A DNA stretch of 51,231 bases, taken from IMG/VR virus record IMGVR_UViG_3300042691_031545, positions 1 to 51,231 of that record; one strand, written 5' to 3'. The position numbers and the translations under genes are program-made. The stretch's first letter is position 1. Every line of letters starts with the position of its first letter. Below are positions 24,519 to 33,062 of the stretch, piece after piece. This stretch comes from a virus. The notes below the pieces were generated by a model. It was not told the origin of the DNA, did not search any database, and was given only the letters and a program-made list of their open reading frames with translations.

Positions 24519-24548
24519 ATTGGTATAGTAAACAAAACGGAGTAGATA

Positions 24549-24830
24549 ATGAAGCAAGATTACACCATGTACATTTACAAACGTGATCGTCGTTGCAAAT
24601 CTGGTGAGCGTTTGTTTAGTACCACTGTTTGGGCTAACCGTGACGAGGCAGGTATGCGTCGCGAATGCAACGAGCTCTACGACCTTTATCCTGCTACTAA
24701 AGGCTGGCGCTTCGAGTGTCATCCCAGCAAGGTCACAGTCAAGAATCTGATGTCCGGCAAGGATGTGCAAATTGATCGCGACACTCCTTGGTGTTGCAAT
24801 CCTGCGTCTGAAACTTATTGGAGCATGTAA
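24549..24830 (+). CDS. Small early hypothetical protein
   Basis: 93 aa, Arg- and Cys-rich (YIYKRDRRCKSGERLF; four Cys in all), with a beta-strand-rich first half and GWRFECHPSKVTVKNL. No recognised motif. First of four apparently co-transcribed early genes (24549-25849); its stop overlaps the next ATG (TAATG). Confidence 0.6.
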   Translation: MKQDYTMYIYKRDRRCKSGERLFSTTVWANRDEAGMRRECNELYDLYPATKGWRFECHPSKVTVKNLMSGKDVQIDRDTPWCCNPASETYWSM

Positions 24831-25102
24831 TGCGTACAAAGACTATTATTGATGGTTTCAAAAACAGTCAAAAATTTCGTTTTATTCTCATGGCTGACAG
24901 CGGCGAAGAAGTTGGCATGGTCATCACCATCCAGCAAATGAGCGAACAATTTGCTACTCGCAATGCCAGGATCAGTGTTTGGGAGGCTTTGTTAAAGTTG
25001 GCCGTCGATCGTTATCAGGCCGAAGTTCGAGGCGAAACCAAGCCCACTGGCATTGTCACTAATGCTGTTGGTTTCCGTCAAGTTCAAGTTGATCTTCACT
25101 AA
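24830..25102 (+). CDS. Small early hypothetical protein
   Basis: 90 aa from the ATG at 24830 that overlaps the preceding stop. It reads FRFILMADSGEEVGMVITIQ in the first half and GFRQVQVDLH at the end, suggesting a small alpha/beta fold. No family recognised. Confidence 0.55.
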   Translation: MRTKTIIDGFKNSQKFRFILMADSGEEVGMVITIQQMSEQFATRNARISVWEALLKLAVDRYQAEVRGETKPTGIVTNAVGFRQVQVDLH

Positions 25103-25111
25103 GGAGTTTTT

Positions 25112-25609
25112 ATGAAATGCAATCCCACCCTCACCGCGGAAGAATTTAGCACGATCCACAATGCGGTTTGTGATTTGGATAGCCTGGTGCATCAACTGGA
25201 AAAAGTACTCCGACCCGAACTATACATGACTCTGGTCAATTCTCGCGATAGTATTCGAAAAGGTCTTACAAATGCATATAAGCAAGAAGACAAGGCATTT
25301 GAAACAAAAAGCAATCACTACGACGATGTTCGCAGTCAACTTGGTTTGGATAATTCTGTATGGAGTATCTATGAAGTAGACAATCTAGTAGATCGTCATC
25401 CTTTTGAAGGTGCAGACCGCGTAGTTTACAAAGACCACTGGGGTTCCAAACCTGTGAGTTGCAGTATTAACGGCATGACTTGGTCCGCTTTGTACATTGC
25501 GGCCAATGCCTGTATTCGAGACAGCGGCGACAAACACCATGTGTTCATCGAACGGTTTAGTCCCGACAAAGATGATTCGCGTACCCTTATTCTGCAAACT
25601 GGTTCTTAA
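25112..25609 (+). CDS. Early hypothetical protein
   Basis: 165 aa with ribosome site AAGGAG 9 nt upstream. The N-terminal half is helical (EEFSTIHNAVCDLDSLVHQL), the C-terminal half mixed, with GMTWSALYIAANACIRDSGD. No motif recognised; same operon as its neighbours. Confidence 0.55.
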   Translation: MKCNPTLTAEEFSTIHNAVCDLDSLVHQLEKVLRPELYMTLVNSRDSIRKGLTNAYKQEDKAFETKSNHYDDVRSQLGLDNSVWSIYEVDNLVDRHPFEGADRVVYKDHWGSKPVSCSINGMTWSALYIAANACIRDSGDKHHVFIERFSPDKDDSRTLILQTGS

Positions 25610-25624
25610 TTAAGGAATAAAATC

Positions 25625-25849
25625 ATGAACGATTGGGATCGAGACAATCTTAATTTTATTTTGAATGCTGACAAAAACGAACTGGCTGCATTTTACGACT
25701 CATGTAACAGCGAAGACTTAAACTATCTATTTAGGCTCGTGAATTGGGAAATAGGCCGACTTCGTGTAGCAGAAGCAGAAGAATTCGATCGAGTCGTTGA
25801 AACCGAGACCGCAAATTTGATTCTGCAAAAATTTATGCTCAATAAATAA
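25625..25849 (+). CDS. Small acidic early protein, parent of a downstream remnant
   Basis: 74 aa, strongly acidic and helical: DRDNLNFILNADKNELAAFY, then EIGRLRVAEAEEFDR and the C-terminal NLILQKFMLNK. The last 34 residues are clearly repeated, in diverged form, at 26875-26976 after the SGNH gene. Two late-type promoter motifs overlap and follow its stop codon. Function unknown. Confidence 0.6.
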   Translation: MNDWDRDNLNFILNADKNELAAFYDSCNSEDLNYLFRLVNWEIGRLRVAEAEEFDRVVETETANLILQKFMLNK

Positions 25850-25859
25850 TTAATAAATA
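25841..25859 (+). promoter_or_regulatory. Tandem late-type promoter motifs
   Basis: AATAAATA at 25841-25848 and again at 25852-25859, overlapping the end of the acidic protein gene. The 120 bp downstream up to ATG 25979 contain a small dyad (GTCTGG...CCAGAC, about 25935-25960) but no gene. Confidence 0.5.
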
Positions 25860-25978
25860 ATTGAGTTCGGCAAAAAATCTTTGAGGCTTTTTCTGTATAC
25901 AGAACGAACATTGCACTGATTTTAAAGATCATCATGTCTGGTCCAGTTGTGTCCAGACTAGAAGACCGATAGTATTAA

Positions 25979-26878
25979 ATGCCTAAAAAGTTATACATAT
26001 TGTATCCCAAAGTAGATGCATCAGAGTTGATACCACATTCAACCCTGTTGACATCTCTTGATCAATGCCTTGATTTCAATGAATATCATACATCTTTGGG
26101 AGACATGTCTGTTACAGACATCATTTCAGTAATAAAGATGTTTGACCAACTTGAACTGATAGACATAGGTTTTGACAAAACATCACCAATATGGATGGAA
26201 ACCAAGATTTTGCTAAACTATCTTGGGCATAGAATGCCAGTACTCTATCACAAAATAGAACCATTGAAAGTTTTTACTGATCATAACAATTTGCTGGCAA
26301 ACCAGAACAAGAAAAAAATTTGGATTTTTGGATGTAGTCATAGTCACGGTGTTGGCTTGCCGTCTCAAAAACAGACATTTGGTGCTCTGCTTGGGGAACA
26401 TTTTCAACTTCCTGTAAATTTTATCACCTTGCCTGGCAGCAGTCTTCAATGGAGTCTTCGGCATCTTATCAATGCTGATATTTTGCCCGACGATCTGGTA
26501 ATATGGCAGATAACCCATCCATTTAGATTGACTCTGTACAACGGTGTTACCAAAGAAATTAGACTGGCACAATCATCTAATCGGTGCTTGATCGACACTT
26601 TCAATGATCAACAAATGTTTTTTCACCATTGTAGTTTGATAAACTACGGTGTGAATTATTTGAGAGCAAAAAAAAATAAATTTGTACTTATTAGTATTCG
26701 CGATGCCCATGGGCATGGGCATTATGACTATCGTCAAGAGTACACCAAATATCCAGAATATTGTTACATGCCAAACGTCAACTTAGATCTTGGCTCCGAC
26801 AACGCACATCCGGGGCCTTTGAGTCATCGAGCCATTTCTCTCGAGTTAACAAATTATATACAATCCATTTATCATTGA
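25979..26878 (+). CDS. SGNH-hydrolase-like protein
   Basis: 299 aa. After an N-terminal region of about 110 residues, a SGNH fold appears: block I IFGCSHSHGVG with candidate nucleophile S120, a Gly block TLPGSSLQW, the strand DDLVIWQITHPF, and the catalytic D-x-x-H in SDNAHPGPLSHR near the C-terminus. Such enzymes hydrolyse acetyl or other esters, often on envelope glycans. Codon usage looks slightly different from flanking genes, and a gene-tail duplication at its 3' end suggests insertion here. No ribosome site is obvious. Confidence 0.65.
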   Translation: MPKKLYILYPKVDASELIPHSTLLTSLDQCLDFNEYHTSLGDMSVTDIISVIKMFDQLELIDIGFDKTSPIWMETKILLNYLGHRMPVLYHKIEPLKVFTDHNNLLANQNKKKIWIFGCSHSHGVGLPSQKQTFGALLGEHFQLPVNFITLPGSSLQWSLRHLINADILPDDLVIWQITHPFRLTLYNGVTKEIRLAQSSNRCLIDTFNDQQMFFHHCSLINYGVNYLRAKKNKFVLISIRDAHGHGHYDYRQEYTKYPEYCYMPNVNLDLGSDNAHPGPLSHRAISLELTNYIQSIYH

Positions 26879-26976
26879 TCGCTCAATTGCGTATACTTAA
26901 ATTAGAACATTTTGATAATATTGAAATTATCCCCGAAGCTAATTCAATTCTTAGGAAGTTCATGCTCAATAAATAA
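26875..26976 (+). pseudogene. Duplicated tail of the 25625-25849 gene
   Basis: 33 codons reading LIAQLRILKLEHFDNIEIIP then EANSILRKFMLNK, aligning over their full length with the C-terminus of the protein at 25625 (IGRLRVAEAEEFDR...NLILQKFMLNK). No 5' part of the gene remains, and it overlaps the SGNH stop codon. It keeps the late element AATAAATA in the LNK-stop region, now just before the next gene. Best read as a remnant of a tandem paralogue displaced by the SGNH gene. Confidence 0.65.
26968..26975 (+). promoter_or_regulatory. Late-type promoter in the remnant
   Basis: AATAAATA in the same position relative to the LNK-stop codons as at 25841-25848; only 4 nt precede the ATG at 26980. Confidence 0.5.
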
Positions 26977-26979
26977 TTG

Positions 26980-27447
26980 ATGAATTTAATTTTTATCAGT
27001 CACAATCTTAAAGATCCTGAAGCATGGAGATTGGCGCTTGGCGTAGAAAAGTTAATTCATTTTAATAATCCAGATAAACTAAAAGGGTTTGCTGAGATAT
27101 CATTGACGTTGGACGAGCTAATATACGAGAATAAGATGCCCATTGATTGGGTATTATATTGTAACAATGAAAAAGGAATTAAATGGAATGAGTTTCTTTC
27201 TATAGAGTCTCATTTCAGTGAGCGATCCGATACGTTGTTTTTAACTCAGACTCGCATACAAGGAAAAGCGCAATATCCAGTGCCCGATCTATTAGGAAAT
27301 TTTTATTGTAAACCGCATGTTTTTACATTATTAGGCAGTGTATACAAGATACAGGCTAACATGATTAAAGACACTAGATCGGACATCGAATCTACAAAAA
27401 TTCTATTCGGGTTAACTCGAGCAGGGTTTAATATTAGATTAATATGA
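26980..27447 (+). CDS. Hypothetical protein
   Basis: 155 aa from ATG 26980. Starts MNLIFISHNLKDPEAWRLAL; a central PIDWVLYCNNEKGIKWNEF and C-terminal KILFGLTRAGFNIRLI. It looks like a compact alpha/beta domain, with no motif I can name. It overlaps the next, glycosyltransferase-like gene by 4 bp, suggesting a partner role. Confidence 0.5.
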   Translation: MNLIFISHNLKDPEAWRLALGVEKLIHFNNPDKLKGFAEISLTLDELIYENKMPIDWVLYCNNEKGIKWNEFLSIESHFSERSDTLFLTQTRIQGKAQYPVPDLLGNFYCKPHVFTLLGSVYKIQANMIKDTRSDIESTKILFGLTRAGFNIRLI

Positions 27448-28277
27448 CCGATTCTTTAAAAACTATAAACAGACTTGCAGTGATCTTAGTCGGCGAATTA
27501 AGAACATGGAAAATTGCCAGTCGGTATTTGTTTAGATTATTTGAAGAACGTGCTCATCAAGTTGATTATTTTTTTGTTACGTGGAATGTGACTTCTCAAA
27601 CAGGCGAACTAGTCCCCGTCACTGATTCTGATGTGTTAATTCCGTTTCAATCACATAATAAAAATTTAATATCTTATAAAATATTAGAACCTATAGGCCG
27701 TCACAGAACAACATTTTACAATCAAGCTTGGTTGTCTAAATTTGGCAATATGTTAAAGCGTCGTCATGAAATTAATAACAATTTTGTCTACGATCAAGTA
27801 GTCGAAACCAGACCCGATTGTTATTTCAGAAGCAGCGATACACCTTGGATTATATGTAAAGATTTTGAATATGAAGGTGCAGCCCCTAAGACATGGGATA
27901 GTGGTCTATTAGGTATAACGGATGTGTATTTTAGAAGTACCAGTGGCACCAACGATTTAATTGCAGATCGGTATTATTCTAGTAGATCGCCCGATCATAC
28001 TCAAATAATAAATGAAACTCATTGGGAATTTTCTAATCATCATTGGGTTATGTGTGAAATTTTTAATAAAAGGTTGTTGGTACCAGTTAGTCATAACGAC
28101 ACCGGCGATTTCAATTTTTTCTGTTGTGTCAGGCCTAATTTTCCAGCAGACACCGACTTAGATAAAATTCATTGGAAAACATTAGACGAATTATTTGTTG
28201 GGTGGGGCAGACCCTACGACGATTTTTTCTACGGGCCCCAAAGCTCTATGCCTCTAGTAGAAAAAGTCAATCAATGA
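27444..28277 (+). CDS. Putative glycosyltransferase
   Basis: 277 aa. The N-terminal LAVILVGELRTWKIASRYLF and VDYFFVTWN match a poorly characterised GT-A-like family in which the first strand binds the nucleotide; VVETRPDCYF occupies the usual acidic-motif position, and HWVMCEIFN follows. The acceptor is unknown. The rejected alternative is a generic hypothetical; the glycosyltransferase call rests on pattern resemblance only. Confidence 0.5.
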   Translation: MTDSLKTINRLAVILVGELRTWKIASRYLFRLFEERAHQVDYFFVTWNVTSQTGELVPVTDSDVLIPFQSHNKNLISYKILEPIGRHRTTFYNQAWLSKFGNMLKRRHEINNNFVYDQVVETRPDCYFRSSDTPWIICKDFEYEGAAPKTWDSGLLGITDVYFRSTSGTNDLIADRYYSSRSPDHTQIINETHWEFSNHHWVMCEIFNKRLLVPVSHNDTGDFNFFCCVRPNFPADTDLDKIHWKTLDELFVGWGRPYDDFFYGPQSSMPLVEKVNQ

Positions 28278-28306
28278 TTGACGTTAAATCCAATTTGTAA
28301 TATACT
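28278..28306 (+). promoter_or_regulatory. Sigma70-like promoter
   Basis: TTGACG (28278-28283), 17 bp, TATACT (28301-28306), before the 28339 gene. Confidence 0.6.
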
Positions 28307-28338
28307 ACTATTCTGTTCAACTTTTTATCAAATAAATT

Positions 28339-28785
28339 ATGGGACTTGATCAATACGCATATGTAGCCGCTAAGGCCAGTGAACGAGCAGAGTATTACGA
28401 AGCTGAAGAAGGTGAATTTATTGACGGCGAGTGGAAGGTGCCCGGCAAATCCGAACCAAGAGAGATTGCTTATTGGCGCAAGCATCCAAATCTGCAAGGA
28501 TGGATGGAACATCTGTGGCACAAGAAACGTAATGCAGAAGGCAATCCTGTTGTCGAAGATGCTGATGATATGGGCACATTTAATGGTGTAGAGCTTGAGC
28601 TCACGTGGCAAGATATTGATGAATTAGAAAATGCTGTAAAAAAACGTAAACTGCCATCGACTCAGGGATTCTTTTTTGGTAATGATGCTGATCAGTACTA
28701 CTACGATCAAGATTTAGAATTCATTAAAAATGCCCGGGCAGAGTTGTTTCTGGGATTGAAAGTGTTTTATAACAGCTCTTGGTAA
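28339..28785 (+). CDS. Conserved phage protein (often misnamed phosphoglycerate kinase)
   Basis: 148 aa. Begins MGLDQYAYVA and contains EIAYWRKHPNLQGWMEHLW, FNGVELELTW, GFFFGND and the terminal VFYNSSW. This pattern recurs across T4-like aquatic phages and related bacteria. Database names such as phosphoglycerate kinase are not supported by any kinase motif here. Function unknown; own early promoter. Confidence 0.7.
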   Translation: MGLDQYAYVAAKASERAEYYEAEEGEFIDGEWKVPGKSEPREIAYWRKHPNLQGWMEHLWHKKRNAEGNPVVEDADDMGTFNGVELELTWQDIDELENAVKKRKLPSTQGFFFGNDADQYYYDQDLEFIKNARAELFLGLKVFYNSSW

Positions 28786-28808
28786 AGAGCATTTTTTGGA
28801 GAAGCGCA

Positions 28809-28967
28809 ATGAGCGAAAAAACCCTAAACGCAGCTAATCAAGCCATTTTTCATATGCAACTTAACACAGACGAAGCAATTCGTTATGTGATAAAAAATGC
28901 CAATGTCGGCCCCAAAGAGGCTGGGCAGGCAATCAAGGAGACCCTAGTAGGTTATAAAACACGGTAA
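28809..28967 (+). CDS. Small hypothetical protein
   Basis: 52 aa from ATG 28809 after TTGGAGAAG. Helical: EKTLNAANQAIFHMQLNTDE then GPKEAGQAIKETL. The longer in-frame start at 28779 lies inside the upstream gene and lacks a ribosome site. Not recognised. Confidence 0.5.
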   Translation: MSEKTLNAANQAIFHMQLNTDEAIRYVIKNANVGPKEAGQAIKETLVGYKTR

Positions 28968-28984
28968 AATACTAGCACATAATC

Positions 28985-29025
28985 AAAGCTCTCTACTGCG
29001 ACTAAATACCGCTGAGAGGGCTTTT
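28985..29025 (+). terminator. Terminator-like hairpin overlapping a gene start
   Basis: AAAGCTCTC (28985-28993) pairs with GAGAGGGCTTT (29014-29024) with a 2-nt bulge; the T run ends 3 nt before the SprT-like ATG. The loop contains a late element. Confidence 0.45.
29001..29008 (+). promoter_or_regulatory. Possible late promoter inside the hairpin loop
   Basis: ACTAAATA, 19 nt before ATG 29028; early transcripts would stop at the hairpin while late ones start within it. Confidence 0.4.
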
Positions 29026-29027
29026 TC

Positions 29028-29525
29028 ATGGCTAGACCTAATCCCATTCGATCTATAATGTCGTACCCGTTACCCAGTATAACTTATCAACGGAAAAAAA
29101 GATTTAGACCCGCTGACGAAGACATTATCTACGCATATAATATATTAAACAAATATATTTTCGATAACCAGTTAAGACGACCAGAAATTAATCAAGGAAT
29201 TATTCACAAAGCTTGGGGATTGTGCCAATGGCACTATGATGAACAACACACAGGATCGTATTGTTCTATTAGACTGTCAGACAAGTGGTTTTGCTCGCAG
29301 TGGTTTTTAAACACACTTGCACATGAAATGGTGCATCAGTATCAATGGGATATAGGTCGGTGGTGTCATATTGAGCGAAACGGAAAAGACATTAATTTCG
29401 GGGGCGGTGCCCATGGCCCCAGTTTTTATGCTTGGCGTGATCGATTTGAACATTATAATTTAAATTTAAAAGTCAGTTTTGGTCAACGTCGTTGGTTTAA
29501 GCATCAAGACTTTAATAAGTGCTGA
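29028..29525 (+). CDS. SprT-like zinc metalloprotease
   Basis: 165 aa. The zinc site is HEMVH (H99, E100, H103) in LAHEMVHQYQWD, with the third ligand probably in GGGAHGPSF. Upstream are NKYIFDNQLRRPE and the strand SYCSIRLSDKW, as in SprT/Spartan domains. In eukaryotes Spartan removes DNA-protein crosslinks; phage versions are common in T4-like genomes but not characterised. The C-terminal zinc ribbon of full SprT is absent. Confidence 0.8.
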   Translation: MARPNPIRSIMSYPLPSITYQRKKRFRPADEDIIYAYNILNKYIFDNQLRRPEINQGIIHKAWGLCQWHYDEQHTGSYCSIRLSDKWFCSQWFLNTLAHEMVHQYQWDIGRWCHIERNGKDINFGGGAHGPSFYAWRDRFEHYNLNLKVSFGQRRWFKHQDFNKC

Positions 29526-29546
29526 AATTAAATTATAATTAATTTT

Positions 29547-30428
29547 ATGTACTCTTATCTCTGCATTGAATATGCGAACCCATCAAATCACGAAGACTCT
29601 GTTACAATTAGATTTAAACTTAGAAATTCTAGTATTGTGCCACTATGGATCGATCAAGTTCTCGAAGCACAACAAAAATACTCTATAGATGATCCTAGTA
29701 GGTTTTACGGATTTGGCTCGTATGAAGAACAAGAAAAAACAGCATTATTAAAAATAAACAACTGCATAGATACCATTAACAGTTACGAAAAAATTATCAC
29801 AAGGAAATTGACATCGGTCGCTGATCAAGATACCTTAAATTACTTACATAATATATTCGAAATATATCACGGATTACTTGACCAGCAAACTCATCCGTTT
29901 TTTGTCAGTGCTAATAAACAAGTACAAAATGCACTGGCAGAGTTAAACATTTGTGTTCATAGTTGCGAAAGTATATCGAGAGGTAATAAACCCAGACATG
30001 TTGTTACATATTTTGGATTGCCTAAGATCAAAACTTTATCCAACGAACACTATGATTTGTTCACTGACATTTTTGAATTTGGGACTGTGTATTTAAACTA
30101 TGTTGAAATTGGTAAAACTATAGAAGATTTAGCTATAGATAATGATCGATACATTTCTGAAGAAGCATTTAAACCTTTTAATTTTTTCAGTGCAGATTTT
30201 GCAGTGAGTTTTTCCAAATCGGATTTAAGTCAAGTTTTTAATAAGCGTGATCTCGTTCGTGAATATTATCTAACGCATTCTAAGTTTTTTCTAAACCGAG
30301 GATATTATGCAGGCCATCCGCATTTAAATTTAGGAAAGATACCTTTGGCAGACATTGATTATAGCCACCAAGATGTGTTACAATTAATACAAACTAGACA
30401 GTATGTAAAATCTGTCAATTTCATTTAG
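29547..30428 (+). CDS. Hypothetical protein
   Basis: 293 aa. Starts with a strand-rich region ([20 protein letters not shown]), then long helices ([20 protein letters not shown]) and a C-terminal [19 protein letters not shown]. Several conserved-looking His and aromatic residues but no known motif. Similar-length proteins occur in aquatic phages. It lies directly upstream of clpP (8 bp), so they are likely co-transcribed. Confidence 0.55.
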   Translation: MYSYLCIEYANPSNHEDSVTIRFKLRNSSIVPLWIDQVLEAQQKYSIDDPSRFYGFGSYEEQEKTALLKINNCIDTINSYEKIITRKLTSVADQDTLNYLHNIFEIYHGLLDQQTHPFFVSANKQVQNALAELNICVHSCESISRGNKPRHVVTYFGLPKIKTLSNEHYDLFTDIFEFGTVYLNYVEIGKTIEDLAIDNDRYISEEAFKPFNFFSADFAVSFSKSDLSQVFNKRDLVREYYLTHSKFFLNRGYYAGHPHLNLGKIPLADIDYSHQDVLQLIQTRQYVKSVNFI

Positions 30429-30435
30429 GAAAATT

Positions 30436-31026
30436 ATGCCAAACTTTGTACCAACAGTGCTGGAAAAAACCAGCAACGGCGAGCGAGCCTATGACATTTA
30501 TAGTCGATTGCTCAAAGATCGTATTGTTATGTTAGACACTGATGTCAATGAACACAGTGCCAGTTTAGTTGTTGCTCAGATGTTATTTTTAGAAAGCGAA
30601 AATCCTGACGCAGATATCTTATTTTATATTAATAGTCCAGGCGGTGTAGTAACTGCTGGTATGGCTATCTACGATACTATGCAATTTATTAAACCTGAGG
30701 TGTCTACTATTGTCATGGGACAGGCTTGTTCGATGGGCAGTTTATTGGCACAGGCAGGAGCGCCAGGTAAACGATTAATGTTGCCCAATGCGCGACACAT
30801 GATCCATCAACCCAGTGGTGGTGCCCGAGGCCAGGCCACTGACATGCTGATTCAAGTTGAAGAAATTTTGTCAATGAAACGAAACTTAACCAATATCTAT
30901 GTAAAGCATAACAGTGCATCTAAGACATTTGATGAATTGACCGCGGACATGGAACGAGATAATTTTATGAGTGCCGAACAAGCAGTTGCATATGGATTAG
31001 CAGACAGCATAGTTGAACGTAGATAA
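30436..31026 (+). CDS. clpP: ATP-dependent Clp protease proteolytic subunit
   Basis: 196 aa, full ClpP length. Ser-His-Asp triad S99 ([14 protein letters not shown]), H124 ([11 protein letters not shown]) and D175 (MERDNFMS). [15 protein letters not shown] and [17 protein letters not shown] are canonical. The N-terminal axial-loop region starts directly at NFVPTVLEK, so there is little or no propeptide. In the oligomer it would be fed by host ClpX/ClpA. With a phage tmRNA (tags substrates) and ClpS (chooses substrates), it forms a coherent degradation set. Confidence 0.95.
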   Translation: MPNFVPTVLEKTSNGERAYDIYSRLLKDRIVMLDTDVNEHSASLVVAQMLFLESENPDADILFYINSPGGVVTAGMAIYDTMQFIKPEVSTIVMGQACSMGSLLAQAGAPGKRLMLPNARHMIHQPSGGARGQATDMLIQVEEILSMKRNLTNIYVKHNSASKTFDELTADMERDNFMSAEQAVAYGLADSIVERR

Positions 31027-31029
31027 ATA
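31022..31029 (+). promoter_or_regulatory. T4-type late promoter
   Basis: GATAAATA overlapping the clpP stop codon, 22 nt before the cupin gene at 31052. Confidence 0.55.
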
Positions 31030-31051
31030 TTTTCCTATATTCAACTTAACT

Positions 31052-31516
31052 ATGATAACACATCAATCTTTAACAGAAACCAAAACCGTCATTAAACCTT
31101 GGGGGCAAGAAAAATGGATCCAGCAAGGGCAAGATAATCATTCATATGTTCTTAAAGAAATTATTCTGAATGAGGGTTTTAAAACTAGTTTGCAAGTACA
31201 CAAATACAAAGCAGAAACAAATTATATCTTAGAAGGTCAAGGCCTACTAATATACAGCGATGTCAAATTTGACTGTGACCGGTATGTTGAAGGAAAATAT
31301 ACTGAGCAAGAATTAGATCAAATTTTGATTAATTTAAAAGTCCAATCATATGGCCCGGGCAGCGTAATGTCTATAGAGCCTGGTACTATTCATAGAATGA
31401 TAGCATATACTAAACTACGTTTCGTGGAAGCCAGTACTTGTCATTTAGATGACGTGATTCGTTTACAAGATGATGCAAATCGTCTTCACGGTCGAATCGA
31501 TTCAGAACACAAATAA
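31052..31516 (+). CDS. Cupin, mannose-6-phosphate isomerase type II-like
   Basis: 154 aa from ATG 31052; the longer in-frame start at 31013 lies inside clpP. Single cupin domain: KPWGQEKWI, LNEGFKTSLQVHKYKAETNY, LEGQGLLIY, then GSVMSIEPGTIHRMIA. The His/Glu ligands of both cupin motifs are present. This matches the C-terminal isomerase domain of mannose-1-P guanylyltransferases. First gene of a tight operon (31052-35216) that seems to make an activated sugar. Confidence 0.75.
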   Translation: MITHQSLTETKTVIKPWGQEKWIQQGQDNHSYVLKEIILNEGFKTSLQVHKYKAETNYILEGQGLLIYSDVKFDCDRYVEGKYTEQELDQILINLKVQSYGPGSVMSIEPGTIHRMIAYTKLRFVEASTCHLDDVIRLQDDANRLHGRIDSEHK

Positions 31517-31517
31517 T

Positions 31518-33062
31518 ATGTTAACAGTATTAATATTAGCCGCAGGCTACGGCAGACGTATGGGTCCATTTAGTCGCATGGTCAATAAAGCACTTATTCC
31601 CTATGACAATAAACCTTTAATTAGTCATATTATGGAAAAGTTTGACAGCGACACAAAATTTGTTATTGCTTGTGGGCACATGGGACAACAGGTAAAAGAC
31701 TATGTCAGTGCAGTGCATACAGATAAACAAATAGTCTACGTGGATATTCCTGACTATAGCGAAGGAAACACAGGCCCAGCAACTACTATTCAACATTGTG
31801 CCAAACACATTAGTGGTGCATTCTTTTGGTTAAGCTGCGATACACTGTTCGATTTTGATATCAACAATAACTTAGATCATAATTGGATCGGAGTCCATCC
31901 AGTGAACAGTGATATAGCACAAGACTATTGCTGGGTCGAGCGAGAAGGCGAAACAATTACAATGATTAAGAATAAACAATCCAGCAAGTTAGCAGTGGAT
32001 GCTTTTATTGGATTAATGTATTGTGTGGATGACACTTACCTTGACAACCTCAAAGCAGTTAATGCCCGCGAAGCTTATGAAGGGTTCAATGATAATCTTA
32101 AACTTCAGGCACATACTGTTCGCGGATGGAAGGACTTTGGTACTTATGACAAGTGGGTTGAATTGAGTTCGGGACTTAAAGATATTAGTTTTCCTAAACC
32201 CAACGAAATTTTTTATCACGACAACAATAAAATTATTAAATTTACAGTAGATAGTACTCTGACAGATCGGAAAGCAAATCGTGCGTTATTAAATCCGACT
32301 TGTATGCCTGATAATATCAGACGCAGCGGTCAATTTTTAGTTTATGATTATGTAGATGGCGATATAATTTATAGTCAATTATCCACTGAATTATTTGATA
32401 AGTTGCTTAATTGGAGCAACGAACATTTATGGAAGTCTAAGTGGTTTCCAAATACAAAAGATATCTGCCGTGACTTTTATTTTAAAAAGACACAAGATAG
32501 ATTAAATCAGTTTAGAGTCAAATATAACGATTGGAGCGAACCCAACACTGTTAACGGAGTAGACGTTAAGCCAATGGATGAATATTTAAAAATGATAGAT
32601 TGGGATTGGCTGTACTCTAACACACTGTGGGGATTTATACACGGGGATTTTCAATTTGAAAATATAATTTATAATCCCGAATCAGACAAATTTACTTGTA
32701 TAGATTGGCGTACGGATTTCGGTGGCGATAATTATGGCGACTTATACTATGATTTAGGAAAAATGCTGGGCGGCATTCTATTAGATTACCAAGCTGTCAA
32801 GTCAGATAAATTAGAATACAGCGAAAAGAACGAAGTAGCAGTATTAAATGATTGTAGTATTCCCAACGCAGATATTTACATAAATCAATTAAAAACTTTT
32901 TGCGAAACAAAGGGGTTAGATTGGGATAAAGTATTTTTGCTAGTGCCATTAATTTATTTGAATATGAGCCCGTTGCACGATGCTCCGTTTGACAAATACT
33001 TATTTGCCTTGGCCCAGTTACATTTTTCGAGACATTTTAATGGATCTGCAAACAGCAATTAA
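31518..33062 (+). CDS. Nucleotidyltransferase fused to APH/choline-kinase-like domain
   Basis: 514 aa. The N-terminal 220 residues are a sugar or choline-phosphate nucleotidyltransferase: LILAAGYGRRMGPFSRMVNK then ALIPYDNKPLI. The C-terminal domain is an APH-fold kinase with HGDFQFENIIY (H375, N380) and CIDWRTDFGG, as in choline and aminoglycoside kinases. A kinase plus nucleotidyltransferase in one chain could phosphorylate and then activate one substrate, as in LicA/LicC choline metabolism or sugar-1-phosphate activation. The fusion on a phage genome is notable. It starts one base after the cupin stop. Confidence 0.8.
   Translation: MLTVLILAAGYGRRMGPFSRMVNKALIPYDNKPLISHIMEKFDSDTKFVIACGHMGQQVKDYVSAVHTDKQIVYVDIPDYSEGNTGPATTIQHCAKHISGAFFWLSCDTLFDFDINNNLDHNWIGVHPVNSDIAQDYCWVEREGETITMIKNKQSSKLAVDAFIGLMYCVDDTYLDNLKAVNAREAYEGFNDNLKLQAHTVRGWKDFGTYDKWVELSSGLKDISFPKPNEIFYHDNNKIIKFTVDSTLTDRKANRALLNPTCMPDNIRRSGQFLVYDYVDGDIIYSQLSTELFDKLLNWSNEHLWKSKWFPNTKDICRDFYFKKTQDRLNQFRVKYNDWSEPNTVNGVDVKPMDEYLKMIDWDWLYSNTLWGFIHGDFQFENIIYNPESDKFTCIDWRTDFGGDNYGDLYYDLGKMLGGILLDYQAVKSDKLEYSEKNEVAVLNDCSIPNADIYINQLKTFCETKGLDWDKVFLLVPLIYLNMSPLHDAPFDKYLFALAQLHFSRHFNGSANSN

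Noticed and set aside
24114-24839. 241 aa minus-strand open frame
   Set aside because: Crosses a strong terminator and two early promoters of the plus strand, and is antisense to two genes; no start signal.
28339-28785. Phosphoglycerate kinase
   Set aside because: Similar phage proteins carry that name, but size and motifs do not fit PGK.
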